In this document: in pieces, positions 25,329 to 34,179 of the stretch
Layout of the letters: each line of letters opens with the position of its first letter
Position numbering within the stretch: the stretch's first letter is position 1
NCBI RefSeq assembly: GCF_028369295.1
Contig: NZ_JAQMYP010000010.1
Span: 124,001-188,000, forward strand
Direction: 5' to 3'
Source of the DNA: Streptomyces sp. HD
GTDB lineage: Bacteria; Actinomycetota; Actinomycetes; Streptomycetales; Streptomycetaceae
Length of the DNA stretch: 64,000 nucleotides
Notes under the pieces: model-generated
What the model was told of the DNA's origin: nothing
Databases searched by the model: none
What the model saw: the letters and a program-made list of their open reading frames with translations, nothing else
Made by a program: the position numbers and the translations under genes

Positions 25329-28136
25329 TCACCCCACCGACGAGTAGGCGACAACTCCCCGCAGCAGCATTTCCACAGCCTTCCGCGCATTCTTCGCCAC
25401 AGTCGACCCCTCCACAGGAGATGCCGCCGAAATCTGCCCCAGCACATCGATCACCTGCTTGCACCACCGCACAAAGTCCCCGGCCGGCATCTCAGCCTCC
25501 CGAAGCACCTCGTCCAGCCCCTTACCACTGGCCCACATGTACGCGGCCCAGGCAAAGCCGAGGTCCGGCTCACGCTGCCCGACCCCCTCGGTCTGGTTGA
25601 TCCGGAAATCCTCCTCAAGGGCGTCCAGCCGCCCCCAGATCCGAACCATCTCCCCCAGCGCGGCCTTGGCCTTGCCGGACGGCAGCTTCGGCGCCATCGC
25701 GTCGTCCCCGACCCGCGCCTCGTACACCAACGCCGAGACACAGGCGGCCAGTTCGGCCGGGCCGAGGCCCTCCCACACCCGCTCTCGCAGGCATTCGCTG
25801 GCCAGCAGATCGAGTTCGCCGTACAGCCGGGCGAGCCGCTTGCCGTGCTCGGTGACCTCGTCGCCGCGCAGATAGTCCAGCTCGGTGAGGAGCGCGACGA
25901 TGCGGTCGAAGGTGCGCGCGATGGTGTTCGTGCGGCCTTCGATACGGCGCTCCAGCTGCGAGGTGTCCCGCAGCAGCCGGTGGTAGCGCTCGGCCCAGCG
26001 GGCGTGGTCCTCACGGTCGCTGCAGCCGTGGCAGGGGTGCGCGCGCAGTGCCTTGCGCAGCCGCTCGATCTCGCGGTCGTCGGCCGCCTGGGAGCGCCGC
26101 TTGCGCTGCCGCTCCGGCGAAATGTGCCCGGCCTTGGTGCGCAGCGCGGAGGCGAGGTCCCGACGGGACTGCGGGGAGCGCGGGTTGAAGGACTTCGGGA
26201 TCCGCATCCGCTCCAACGCCTCGACGGGCACCGGGAAGTCGATGGACGCCAGCCGCTTGACCTGCCGTTCGGCGGTCAGGACGAGCGGGCGCGGCCCGTC
26301 GTGGTGCTCGAAGCCGCGGTGGCCGTTGGACCGCCCGGCGGGCAGCCCGGGGTCCAGCACCAGGGCGAGACCTGCGTACTTGCCGGTCGGCACATGGATG
26401 ACGTCGCCGGGCTTGAGTTTCTCCAGCGCGACCGCGGCCTCCGCACGCCGCTGCGCCACTCCCTCCCGGGCCAACTCGTTCTCGCGGTCCTTGAGTTCGC
26501 GACGCAGTCGCGCGTACTCCTCGAAGTCCCCGAGGTGGCAGGTCATGGACTCCTTGTAACCGCTGAGCCCTTCCTCGTTGCGCTGCACCTGGCGCGAGAT
26601 CCCGACGACCGACTTGTCGGCCTGGAACTGCGCGAAGGACGTCTCCAGCAGCTCACGCGACCGGTGCCGGCCGAACTGCTCGACGAGGTTGACCGCCATG
26701 TTGTACGACGGCTTGAAGCTGGACCGCAGTGGATAGGTCCGGGTGCCGGCGAGCCCCGCGAGGTGCTCCGGGCTCATCCCCCGCTGCCACAGCACCACGG
26801 CATGGCCCTCGACGTCGATGCCACGCCGCCCCGCACGCCCCGTCAGCTGGGTGTACTCGCCCGGGGTGATGTCGGCGTGCTGCTCGCCGTTCCACTTGAC
26901 GAGCTTCTCCAACACCACCGACCGCGCGGGCATGTTGATGCCGAGCGCGAGCGTCTCCGTGGCGAACACGGCCTTCACCAGGCCGCGCACGAACAGTTCC
27001 TCGACGACCTCCTTGAAGGTCGGCAGCATGCCCGCGTGGTGAGCGGCTATGCCGCGCTCCAGGCCCTCCAGCCACTCGTAGTAGCCGAGGACGTGGAGAT
27101 CCTCGGTCGGGATGGAGGCGGTGCGCTCCTCGACGAGCGCACGCACCTTGTCCCGCGCCTCCTCGTCGTTCAGCCGCAGTCCCGCGTACAGGCACTGCTG
27201 TACGGCGGCCTCGCAGGCGGCGCGGCTGAAGATGAAGGTGATGGCGGGCAGCAGGCCCTCGGCGTCGAGCCGCTCGATGACCTCGGGACGCCCCGGCGTC
27301 CACACCCGGGAGCGCTGTCTGCGCTCCCGCTCCCGGTCGGCCTCGCGCATGGCGCGCCCGCGTCTGCGGTCCTGGTAGGACGGCCGCTGGGCCTCCATGC
27401 GGGCCAGCCGGGTGAGGTCGGGGTTGACGGCCTTCTTGTGGCCCTCGCCCTCCTCGAACAGGTCGTACATCCGGCGCCCGGCGAGCACATGCTGGAACAG
27501 CGGCACGGGCCGGTGCTCGGAGACGATCACCTCGGTGTCGCCGCGGACGGTGTCGAGCCAGTCGCCGAACTCCTCGGCGTTGGACACGGTCGCCGACAGC
27601 GAGACGAGGGTGACCGACTCGGGAAGGTGGATGATCACCTCTTCCCATACGGCGCCGCGGAAGCGGTCGGAGAGGTAGTGCACCTCGTCCATGACCACAT
27701 AGCCGAGGCCGAGGAGGGTCTGCGATCCCGCGTACAGCATGTTCCGCAGCACCTCGGTGGTCATCACGACCACGGCGGCGTCGGGGTTGACGCTGTTGTC
27801 GCCGGTGAGCAGTCCGACCATGCCGTTGCCGTAACGGCGGCACAGGTCGGCGTACTTCTGGTTCGACAGCGCCTTGATGGGCGTGGTGTAGAAGCACTTC
27901 TTGCCCTGCATCAGGGCGAGGTGGACGGCGAACTCGCCCACGATCGTCTTGCCGGAGCCGGTGGGCGCGGCCACCAGGACGCCTTTCCCCGCCTCAAGCG
28001 CCTGGCACGCCTCGATCTGGAAGGGGTCGAGGCCGAAGTCGTACATCTCGCGGAAGGAGGCGAGCGCGGTGGCCTGCTCGGCAGCGCGCTTGCGTGCTGC
28101 CGCGTACCGCTCGGCCGGTGAGAGGTCCTCTGTCAT
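25329..28136 (-). CDS. DEAD/DEAH-box RNA helicase, Ski2/Mtr4-like
   Basis: A 935-residue superfamily 2 helicase. Motif I A-P-T-G-S-G-K-T lies near residue 55, motif II D-E-V-H-Y-L near 145, motif III S-A-T-V-S-N-A-E-E near 180, and motif VI Q-L-T-G-R-A-G-R-R-G near 430. The C-terminal half carries an arch-like insertion and a DSHCT-type domain, as in Ski2, Mtr4 and the mycobacterial HelY group. It probably unwinds structured RNA during turnover or ribosome processing. The ATG at 28136 is chosen over an upstream start with no similarity. It is the last gene of the strand group that begins with tatA and tatC but is separated from tatC by a terminator, so it has its own promoter. Confidence 0.9.
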   Translation of the reverse strand: MTEDLSPAERYAAARKRAAEQATALASFREMYDFGLDPFQIEACQALEAGKGVLVAAPTGSGKTIVGEFAVHLALMQGKKCFYTTPIKALSNQKYADLCRRYGNGMVGLLTGDNSVNPDAAVVVMTTEVLRNMLYAGSQTLLGLGYVVMDEVHYLSDRFRGAVWEEVIIHLPESVTLVSLSATVSNAEEFGDWLDTVRGDTEVIVSEHRPVPLFQHVLAGRRMYDLFEEGEGHKKAVNPDLTRLARMEAQRPSYQDRRRGRAMREADRERERRQRSRVWTPGRPEVIERLDAEGLLPAITFIFSRAACEAAVQQCLYAGLRLNDEEARDKVRALVEERTASIPTEDLHVLGYYEWLEGLERGIAAHHAGMLPTFKEVVEELFVRGLVKAVFATETLALGINMPARSVVLEKLVKWNGEQHADITPGEYTQLTGRAGRRGIDVEGHAVVLWQRGMSPEHLAGLAGTRTYPLRSSFKPSYNMAVNLVEQFGRHRSRELLETSFAQFQADKSVVGISRQVQRNEEGLSGYKESMTCHLGDFEEYARLRRELKDRENELAREGVAQRRAEAAVALEKLKPGDVIHVPTGKYAGLALVLDPGLPAGRSNGHRGFEHHDGPRPLVLTAERQVKRLASIDFPVPVEALERMRIPKSFNPRSPQSRRDLASALRTKAGHISPERQRKRRSQAADDREIERLRKALRAHPCHGCSDREDHARWAERYHRLLRDTSQLERRIEGRTNTIARTFDRIVALLTELDYLRGDEVTEHGKRLARLYGELDLLASECLRERVWEGLGPAELAACVSALVYEARVGDDAMAPKLPSGKAKAALGEMVRIWGRLDALEEDFRINQTEGVGQREPDLGFAWAAYMWASGKGLDEVLREAEMPAGDFVRWCKQVIDVLGQISAASPVEGSTVAKNARKAVEMLLRGVVAYSSVG

Positions 28137-28255
28137 CGTGCTTTCGAGCGTACCGGGCCCCACTGACAACAGGACGATCATTATCCGGATCGCCTCTGCG
28201 TCAACCGGGGATCCGCACAGCTCACGGCCGCACAGTCCCCGGCCGCACAGCGCAT

Positions 28256-28295
28256 GCGACGGCGGCCCGGACCATGCCGTCCGGGCCGCCGTCGC
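28256..28295 (-). terminator. Strong terminator after tatC
   Basis: A perfect 16-bp stem: GCGACGGCGGCCCGGA (28256-28271) with its complement at 28280-28295 and an 8-nt loop. It begins 18 nt beyond the tatC stop codon on the minus strand. Confidence 0.85.
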
Positions 28296-28312
28296 ACTTG
28301 CTCAGGGTCGTC

Positions 28313-29266
28313 TCAGGTGACGTCGTCGTAACCGTTGACCCGGTCCCGCTCCGATGTCGCCTGCTCGGGCAGCGCACGGCTCGCGGAGACCGTTTCGACC
28401 TCGCCGATGTCCTCGGGGGTCAGGTCCAGGTCGGAGGCCTCGTCGTCGGCGGGGCCCTCGGCGTCACGGCGGGCGCGCCGCTTGTCGTTGAGGAGGGCGA
28501 TGCCGGCCGCGGCGAAGTACAGGATCCAGATGGGGCCCGCGAGCGCCAGCATGGAGATCGGGTCCGTGCTGGGCGTGGCGACGGCGGCGAAGACCGTGAT
28601 GCCCATGATCATCCCGCGCCACCAGCCGGCGATCTTCTGGCCGGACAGGACACCGCCGAAGTTCAGCATCACCAGCAGCAACGGCAGTTCGAAGGAGAGG
28701 CCGAAGACGACGATCATCCGCATGATCAGATGCAGGAGGTCATCGAGGGGCAACTGGTTGTCGCTGCCGATGATCGAGAATTCGAGCATCACCGACGCCA
28801 TCTTGGGCAGCGACCAGTAGGCGAAGTAGGCGCCCATGAGGAACAGCGGGAATCCCGCGCCCACGAAGGCCAGGCTGTACTTCTTCTCGTGGCGGTGCAG
28901 GCCGGGCGCCACGAAGCCCCAGAGCTGGTAGAGCCAGACCGGGGTGGCCATTACCACACCCGACGACAGGGCGACCGTGAGGGCCAGGGTGAACGGGCTC
29001 AGCAGACCGTTCTGCACGATACGCGCGCACTGCGTGGTGTTGGGGTCCTTGGCCAGCTCGGCGAAGCTGTACTCGCATCCCACCGCGCGGAGGATGGGAT
29101 CCGTGAAGAACTGAATGATGTCCTTGTAGAAGAAGGCCGCGACGATCGTCGTGACAAGGATCGCGAGCAGGCTCTTGACGAGCCGGTTGCGGAGCTCGCG
29201 CAAGTGCTCCGCGAGGGGCATCCGCCCCTCGGGATCCTTCTCCTTCTTGCGGGCAGACTTGAGCAA
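28313..29266 (-). CDS. tatC: Sec-independent protein translocase TatC
   Basis: A 317-residue integral membrane protein with the TatC signature near the N-terminus (M-P-L-A-E-H-L-R-E-L-R-N-R), about six membrane helices, and the conserved F-E-L-P motif (S-F-E-L-P-L-L-L-V). It is the twin-arginine signal receptor that works with TatA (and TatB elsewhere) to export folded proteins. The C-terminal tail of about 60 charged residues is longer than in E. coli TatC, as is usual in actinobacteria. tatA lies 46 bp upstream on the same strand; no tatB is present in the pair, also usual for this phylum. Confidence 0.96.
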   Translation of the reverse strand: MLKSARKKEKDPEGRMPLAEHLRELRNRLVKSLLAILVTTIVAAFFYKDIIQFFTDPILRAVGCEYSFAELAKDPNTTQCARIVQNGLLSPFTLALTVALSSGVVMATPVWLYQLWGFVAPGLHRHEKKYSLAFVGAGFPLFLMGAYFAYWSLPKMASVMLEFSIIGSDNQLPLDDLLHLIMRMIVVFGLSFELPLLLVMLNFGGVLSGQKIAGWWRGMIMGITVFAAVATPSTDPISMLALAGPIWILYFAAAGIALLNDKRRARRDAEGPADDEASDLDLTPEDIGEVETVSASRALPEQATSERDRVNGYDDVT

Positions 29267-29312
29267 CCCACGTCCTCATCTCGTGCGGAGGCCGGAGGTG
29301 TCCGGCCCTGCG

Positions 29313-29600
29313 TCAGCGCTTGGTCGTGTCCGTCGGCTCGTTGACCGGGCGCGAGCTGGTCACGTCGCCGGGGGAGGCCTGGATGGTGCGCTGAGCCTGG
29401 GGCTGCTGGTCGCCGTTGTTGTTCGGCGGGTCGGCCGGGGCGGCGGACTTGTCCTCGTCCTTCATCGCCTTGGCCTCGCTCTTGAGGATGCGGGCCGACT
29501 TGCCGAGGGAGCGGGCCATGTCCGGGAGCTTCTTGGCACCGAACAGCAGGATGATGACGACGAGGATCAGAATGATCTCGGTGGGGCCGAGCCTACCCAT
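29313..29600 (-). CDS. tatA: Sec-independent protein translocase TatA
   Basis: A 95-residue protein with the TatA layout. A short N-terminus (M-G-R-L-G-P-T-E) is followed by one membrane helix (about residues 7-22), the F-G hinge in L-L-F-G-A-K-K-L-P, an amphipathic helix with L-G-K-S-A-R-I-L-K, and a polar disordered tail. It forms the pore complex of the Tat pathway. It heads a tatA-tatC transcript; the 258 bp upstream hold no other supported gene. Confidence 0.95.
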   Translation of the reverse strand: MGRLGPTEIILILVVIILLFGAKKLPDMARSLGKSARILKSEAKAMKDEDKSAAPADPPNNNGDQQPQAQRTIQASPGDVTSSRPVNEPTDTTKR

Positions 29601-29858
29601 AGCTGTATACCTTCTTCACCGAGGCGACATGGTCCGAATACCCGGCAGGTCGGACATTCATCCGACCACCGTGCTGCCAGGGATCGTAACGCTCAGGGGT
29701 GAACGCAGGACAATCCCTGTGCATACTCCCAGTCCGCGGACCCGCGCCTCGCTCTCGGGCCGCAATTCAGCAGCGTACCTGGCAGGGCCAGCGGGTTGAC
29801 AGGGCGAAGTGGCCCAAAACGCACACGTCGGCGGACTCACACCGAATCCTTGGGCGCA

Positions 29859-30053
29859 CTACAGCGAGTCCACAGCCCGGGCCGCGCTCACGGTCGCCCG
29901 CTCCAGGTCGTCGGCCGCCCGGCTGATCCGTCGCGCCGAGTCGGAGACCTGCCTGGCGAGGCGCTGCGCCTCCAGGAAGACCCGCACGGCGAGCACGCCG
30001 AGGACGACGAGACCCAGGAAACCCACAGCTACCGCGAACATCGGCCAGAACAT
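29859..30053 (-). CDS. Small single-pass membrane protein
   Basis: A 64-residue protein: an N-terminal hydrophobic helix (about residues 2-26, M-F-W-P-M-F-A-V-A-V then L-G-L-V-V-L-G-V-L), followed by a charged amphipathic helix (R-L-A-R-Q-V-S-D-S-A-R-R-I) that could form a coiled coil. No family is recognised. It lies 20 bp after the zinc-ribbon gene and is probably cotranscribed with it. Codon bias supports it as a real gene. Confidence 0.65.
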   Translation of the reverse strand: MFWPMFAVAVGFLGLVVLGVLAVRVFLEAQRLARQVSDSARRISRAADDLERATVSAARAVDSL

Positions 30054-30073
30054 GACGCCGAGCCTAGACCGTC

Positions 30074-30307
30074 CTACACAGTGGAGTGCAGCCGCAGGGT
30101 GCTGACCCCGCCGCCGGTCAGCAGCTCGACGATCCGCTCCCCGGCCGGCTTGCGGACGGAGGTGCCGCAGTCGGGGCAGGTGAAGGAGTAGAACGTCGTC
30201 CGGCTGGTCGCGCCGATGACGAGCCTGAGGGCACTCGCGCCGAGTTCGAAGCTGCCCCGGCAGTCCGGGCAACCGGCCTTGAACACCACGGGGGTCACGC
30301 TTCTCAT
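30074..30307 (-). CDS. Small zinc-ribbon protein
   Basis: A protein of about 77 residues from ATG 30307, with two C-P-D-C knuckles (A-G-C-P-D-C-R-G and F-T-C-P-D-C-G-T) separated by about 30 residues, a typical zinc-ribbon. The start is uncertain, since GTG 30343 would add 12 residues and neither has a strong ribosome site. It sits between pafC and the small membrane protein on the same strand, so it may share their transcript. No function is assigned. Confidence 0.65.
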   Translation of the reverse strand: MRSVTPVVFKAGCPDCRGSFELGASALRLVIGATSRTTFYSFTCPDCGTSVRKPAGERIVELLTGGGVSTLRLHSTV

Positions 30308-30418
30308 CCCCGCGAACGCGGACGCCACCGTCACTTCCCGCACCCCGGACGTCGCCGACTCGCTCAAAGCCCCTGCTCCCGCCTGTCGCACTGCTGGTCC
30401 GACTGCCTGCTGCCTGTC

Positions 30419-31447
30419 CTACTGTCCGTCGCCCACCGGGCGCGCCCCGTGAGCGTCCTGCGCCTCGATGCCGTCGTACGCCGCCAGCGCCTCGCGGGCC
30501 GCCTGGCGAGCACTGTCAGCCAGCTCGGGCGGCGACACGATCCGGCCGTCGCGGCCGAGCCGGAGCGCCAGGCGCCGCAGCGACGCCGGGTCGGGCGTGC
30601 GCAGGGAGATACGCAGCCCGCCGTCGGCAAGCTCATCCGCGCTGTCGTGCGGGTAGTACTCGGCGACCCAGCGCCCGCCCGGACCGACCTCGACGACGAC
30701 CTCCGGATCCTCGGCGGCGGGCTGCACCAGCCCCTCGGACAGGTCCCGCAGCTCGATCTCGGGCGGCGCGGCCGGCTCGTCCAGGATCTTGATCTCGGCG
30801 ACCCGGTCGAGCCGGAAGGTGCGGCGCGCCTCGGAACGCCGGCACCAGGCCTCGACGTAGGTGTGCCCGACGCTGACGAGCCGGATGGGGTCGATCTCGC
30901 GCTCGGTGAGCTCGTCGCGCGCGGGCGAGTAGTAGCGGATCCATAGCCGGCGGCGCTCCGCGATCGCCCGGTCGACGTCGGCGAAAACGCCGCCCTCGGA
31001 CTCGAAGGTCACCGACAGCCGGGAGCTGGCGCCCGCGGTCTCGCCCGCCGCGGCCTCCACCTTGGCGGTGGCGCGCAGCAGCGCCTGCCGGTCGCCCTCG
31101 CGCAGCCCGGGCAGGGTAGAGACCGCACGGGCGGCCACCAGCAGCGCGGTCGCCTCGTCGGCGGCCAGCCGCAGCGGCTCCGCCGTCTCCTCGCCGAGGG
31201 CGGCGGGGTTGTGCCACCAGATGCGCTCGCCGTCGGTGTCGATGTCGAGCAGATCGCCGCCGCGGAAGCTGGTGCCGCACATGGGCAGCACATCGAGGTC
31301 GGAGACCAGCTCGTCCTCGGTGATGCCGAAGGCACGCGCCACGTCCTCGACCCGGGCTCCGGGGCGCTCCTTCAGATAGGTCACCAGCGAGAGCATCCGC
31401 CGGGTCTGGTCGATGGCGTTCACTGGCCTGACCGGTTTGCCTGCCAC
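30419..31447 (-). CDS. pafC: WYL-domain transcriptional regulator PafC
   Basis: A 342-residue regulator with an N-terminal winged helix (about residues 12-60, G-A-R-V-E-D-V-A-R-A-F-G-I) and a central WYL domain (R-R-R-L-W-I-R-Y-Y-S-P-A-R-D-E; E-A-W-C-R-R-S-E-A-R-R-T-F-R-L-D-R). It pairs with PafB to activate the LexA-independent DNA damage response in actinobacteria. GTG 31447 has GGAG at 7 bp spacing. It follows pafB by 19 bp. Its position next to pafA and the proteasome genes is conserved across actinobacteria. Confidence 0.92.
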   Translation of the reverse strand: MAGKPVRPVNAIDQTRRMLSLVTYLKERPGARVEDVARAFGITEDELVSDLDVLPMCGTSFRGGDLLDIDTDGERIWWHNPAALGEETAEPLRLAADEATALLVAARAVSTLPGLREGDRQALLRATAKVEAAAGETAGASSRLSVTFESEGGVFADVDRAIAERRRLWIRYYSPARDELTEREIDPIRLVSVGHTYVEAWCRRSEARRTFRLDRVAEIKILDEPAAPPEIELRDLSEGLVQPAAEDPEVVVEVGPGGRWVAEYYPHDSADELADGGLRISLRTPDPASLRRLALRLGRDGRIVSPPELADSARQAAREALAAYDGIEAQDAHGARPVGDGQ

Positions 31448-31466
31448 TGTCCTGCTCCGCTCCCCC

Positions 31467-32420
31467 TCAGCCCTTGGCCACGGCACGCAGCCGGTCCACC
31501 ACGTCGGCCCGCAGCTCCGCGGGCTCCAGGACCACCACATCCGGCCCGAACTCCACCAGCCAGGCATCCAGCCCATGGCCGTACGGAATCTCCAACTCGT
31601 CCCAGCCGTCCCCGAGTTCCCGCACCGAGGTGGCCTTCGCCCGAAGGGGGTACCCGGCGTCCGTACGCAGCCGGATCAGCGCGGAACGGTCCGCGGTCTC
31701 CCCCGCCCAGCTCGCCACGGTCTCCCGCACGGTGACCACATCGGGCACCGGAACCGTGAAGCGGGTGCCGCGCGAGCGCACCTTGCCGGTGATCCGGGAC
31801 AGCCGGAAGACCCGCTCGGCGCCCCGGTCGCGGTCCCAGCCCGCCAGATACCAGTGGCCGCGCCAGCACTCCAGCGCCCACGGCTCCACATGCCGCGTCT
31901 CGGGGCGGGCGGCGGTGGCCTTGCGGTAGTCGAAGACGACCGGACGGCGGTCCCGGCACGCCAGCATCAGCGGCTCGAACGCGGCCTCGTGCACCGGGAT
32001 ACGAGGCTCCAGCGCCCCGTGCGCCTCATACGGGTCGACGTCCTCGGGCAGCCCCGCCGCACGCAGCTTCTGCAGGGCGCCGCTGGCCGCGCCCGCCAGC
32101 CGGGCCTGCTGCCACACCTTCGCGGCCAGCCCCAGGGCGGCGGCCTCCTCGGCGTCCAGGGTGATCGGCGGGAGGCGGTTGCTGTCGCGGCGGGCCAGAT
32201 AACCGACCTCGCCGTCCAGGTTCTCCACCGTCTCGATGACCAGGCCGAGCTCGCGCAGATCATCCTTGTCGCGCTCGAACATCCGGTTGAAGGAGTCGTC
32301 GCTGCCCGCTTCGAGATAGGCCTCGATGGACTCACGCAGCTCGCGCTTGCTCAACGGCCGCCGCGTCCCGAGCAGACACAGCGCCAGGTTCATGAGCCGC
32401 TCGGCCTTGGCAATGGCCAT
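31467..32420 (-). CDS. pafB: WYL-domain transcriptional regulator PafB
   Basis: A 317-residue paralog of PafC with a helix-turn-helix near residues 8-60 (K-A-E-R-L-M-N-L-A-L-C-L-L), then a WYL domain (D-R-R-P-V-V-F-D-Y-R-K-A; W-Y-L-A-G-W-D-R-D-R-G-A-E-R-V-F-R-L-S-R-I). PafB and PafC form a heterodimer that turns on DNA repair genes when single-stranded DNA accumulates. GAAGG lies six bases before ATG 32420. It is the first gene of the pafBC unit. Confidence 0.93.
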   Translation of the reverse strand: MAIAKAERLMNLALCLLGTRRPLSKRELRESIEAYLEAGSDDSFNRMFERDKDDLRELGLVIETVENLDGEVGYLARRDSNRLPPITLDAEEAAALGLAAKVWQQARLAGAASGALQKLRAAGLPEDVDPYEAHGALEPRIPVHEAAFEPLMLACRDRRPVVFDYRKATAARPETRHVEPWALECWRGHWYLAGWDRDRGAERVFRLSRITGKVRSRGTRFTVPVPDVVTVRETVASWAGETADRSALIRLRTDAGYPLRAKATSVRELGDGWDELEIPYGHGLDAWLVEFGPDVVVLEPAELRADVVDRLRAVAKG

Positions 32421-32494
32421 CGACGCCCTTCGCCTTCCCTATGGTGCTTACGACGGATGACCGTACCGCCCCGAAGTGGCACGGCAAAAGCCGA

Positions 32495-32522
32495 GGGCCC
32501 ACGCCCGGACAGGCATGGGCCC
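32495..32522 (-). terminator. Terminator after the single-domain FKBP gene
   Basis: GGGCCCA (32495-32501) pairs with TGGGCCC (32516-32522), extended inside by GCC/GGC. On the minus strand it is followed by CTCGGCTTTTG, a T-containing tail. It ends transcription from the FKBP gene at 32587-32958. Confidence 0.7.
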
Positions 32523-32586
32523 CAGGTAGTCGGGACCGGTCGTACGCCGGCTCGGGTCCGGTCGTACGCCGATCACGCGCGACGAT

Positions 32587-32958
32587 TCAGACGCCGAGCA
32601 GGTCGACCACGAAGATCAGGGTCTCGCCGGGCTTGATCGCCGGGGTCGGGCTCTGGTTGCCGTAGGCGAGGTGCGCCGGGATGGTCAGCTGGCGACGGCC
32701 GCCGACCTTCATACCCTGCACGCCCTGGTCCCAGCCCTTGATGACCCGGCCGCCGCCCAGCGGGAAGCGGAACGGCGTACCGCGGTTCCAGCTGGCGTCG
32801 AACTCCTCACCCGAGCTGAAGGCCACGCCCACATAGTGGACGGTGACGGTCTGACCCGCCTGCGCAACCGGGCCGTCGCCCTCCCAGATGTCCTTGATCT
32901 CCAGGTCCTTCGGGGGCTCGCCGCCCGGGAAGTCGATCTCGGGCTTGTCGATGCTCAC
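32587..32958 (-). CDS. FKBP-type peptidyl-prolyl cis-trans isomerase
   Basis: A 123-residue cytoplasmic single-domain FKBP. It shows V-T-V-H-Y-V-G, the D-A-S-W-N-R-G-T-P-F-R-F-P-L-G flap, V-I-K-G-W-D-Q-G-V-Q-G-M-K-V-G, and the strand P-A-H-L-A-Y-G-N, then L-I-F-V-V-D-L-L. These residues line the prolyl-isomerase/FK506 pocket. GTG 32958 with GGAG eight bases upstream is preferred to an upstream ATG. It lies 64 bp downstream of a second, exported FKBP gene. Confidence 0.93.
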   Translation of the reverse strand: MSIDKPEIDFPGGEPPKDLEIKDIWEGDGPVAQAGQTVTVHYVGVAFSSGEEFDASWNRGTPFRFPLGGGRVIKGWDQGVQGMKVGGRRQLTIPAHLAYGNQSPTPAIKPGETLIFVVDLLGV

Positions 32959-33022
32959 GTCTTCTGCTCCATGCTTGTCGTGAAAAGGCAACGTTCCCAG
33001 TCTTTCATCACCTGGGGCGGCG

Positions 33023-34024
33023 TCACATCTTCGCCAGGATGTCCACCGAGAACACCAGGGTGGCGCCCTTGGCGATGCCGCTGCCCTGCGGCGGGTTGTC
33101 GCCGTAGCCCAGGTCCGGCGGAATGACGATGAGGACCCGGCTGCCGACCTTCTTGCCGGTCAGGCCCTGCGACCAGCCCTTGACAACCTTCTGCAGCGGG
33201 AACGACACCAGCTGCTTGTTCGCGTACGTCGAGTCGAACTCCTTGCCGGTGTCCCACTGCAGGCCCTTGTACTGCACGAGCACGGTGTTCTCGGCGGTCA
33301 CCTCGTCGCCGTCGCCCTCGATGACGTAGTTCGCCACCAGCTTCTTGGGCGGGTCCGACTTGGGGATCTCCAGGGAGGGCGCCTTGCCGTCGGTGTTGGT
33401 GCCGACCTTGGGCAGGTCGGTGTTGTCCTGCGCGACCTCCGTGCCCTTGGCGGAGCTCTTCGTGTTGAACGTCTTCTGGATGTCCACCACGAACACCAGC
33501 GTGTCGGTGCCCTTGATCCCGGCCTGCGGCTCACCCTGCTCGCCGTAACCCCAGGTCGGCGGCACCGCCATCTGGACGCGGCTGCCGGTCTTCTTGCCCG
33601 TCAGCGCGTACCGCCAGCCGTCGATGATCCGGCCCTGGGACAGCTGGATGAGCAGGGGCGTCTTACGGTCGTAGGAGTTGTCGAAGACCTTGGCCGTGGA
33701 CCAGATCTGACCGAGGTAGTTGGCCTGGATGTAGTCGTTCTCGACGACCGTCGTGCCGTTGCCCGCGATGACCGTCTTCACCGCGAGGTCCTTCGACGGA
33801 TCGCCGCTGCCCTTGGCGACCGTCGGCTTCTCGTCGAACTTCGTGCCCGCGGTGATCGCCGGCAGCGGACCGTCCACGATCTTCGGCGACGGCGCTGCCG
33901 ACTCCTGCGGAGTCGACGGCGACGCGCTGTCGCTCGCCTTGCTCGAATCGTCCTTGTCGTCGCCGCATGCGGCGAGCGTGACCATTCCTGCGGGTACGGC
34001 AATGAGGAGTGAGCGACGGCGCAC
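33023..34024 (-). CDS. Exported lipoprotein with two FKBP domains
   Basis: A 333-residue protein. The signal peptide ends in a lipobox L-A-A-C (Cys at about residue 20), followed by a Ser/Asp-rich linker and two FKBP-like domains (about 90-180 and 225-330). The second is the better match: V-L-V-Q-Y-K-G, V-V-K-G-W-S-Q-G-L-T-G-K-K-V-G-S-R and G-Y-G-D-N-P. The first has diverged (N-Y-L-G; I-I-D-G-W-R-Y-A-L-T-G-K-K), so it may bind rather than catalyse. It likely helps folding of secreted proteins outside the membrane. GTG 34024 follows GAGG at 8 bp. Confidence 0.88.
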   Translation of the reverse strand: MRRRSLLIAVPAGMVTLAACGDDKDDSSKASDSASPSTPQESAAPSPKIVDGPLPAITAGTKFDEKPTVAKGSGDPSKDLAVKTVIAGNGTTVVENDYIQANYLGQIWSTAKVFDNSYDRKTPLLIQLSQGRIIDGWRYALTGKKTGSRVQMAVPPTWGYGEQGEPQAGIKGTDTLVFVVDIQKTFNTKSSAKGTEVAQDNTDLPKVGTNTDGKAPSLEIPKSDPPKKLVANYVIEGDGDEVTAENTVLVQYKGLQWDTGKEFDSTYANKQLVSFPLQKVVKGWSQGLTGKKVGSRVLIVIPPDLGYGDNPPQGSGIAKGATLVFSVDILAKM

Positions 34025-34087
34025 GGTGGGGGCCTCGTAATCAGTCGATCTTGTGGATGGCGTGCGCGCAACTCTACGGCGTGAGAA

Positions 34088-34116
34088 GGGCGCCGTACGG
34101 GAAACGTACGGCGCCC
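34088..34116 (-). terminator. Terminator after pafA
   Basis: A perfect 12-bp stem, GGGCGCCGTACG (34088-34099) with CGTACGGCGCCC (34105-34116), loop GGAAA. It lies 63 bp beyond the pafA stop codon and upstream of the FKBP lipoprotein gene. Confidence 0.85.
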
Positions 34117-34179
34117 GTGTTGCGTTCCGGCAATTCCTGCGGAACCTGACACTCACTCATGCCGATCACATACGGGTCG

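Noticed and set aside
25242..28121. A 959-codon open frame antisense to the Ski2-like helicase gene
   Set aside because: It is a GC-bias shadow; the translated sequence is His/Arg/Gly-rich and matches no family, whereas the opposite strand has all helicase motifs.
32537..32575. A direct repeat of CCGGTCGTACGCCG between pafB and the FKBP gene
   Set aside because: Only two copies, 14 bp each, in a very GC-rich spacer; too little to assign a function.
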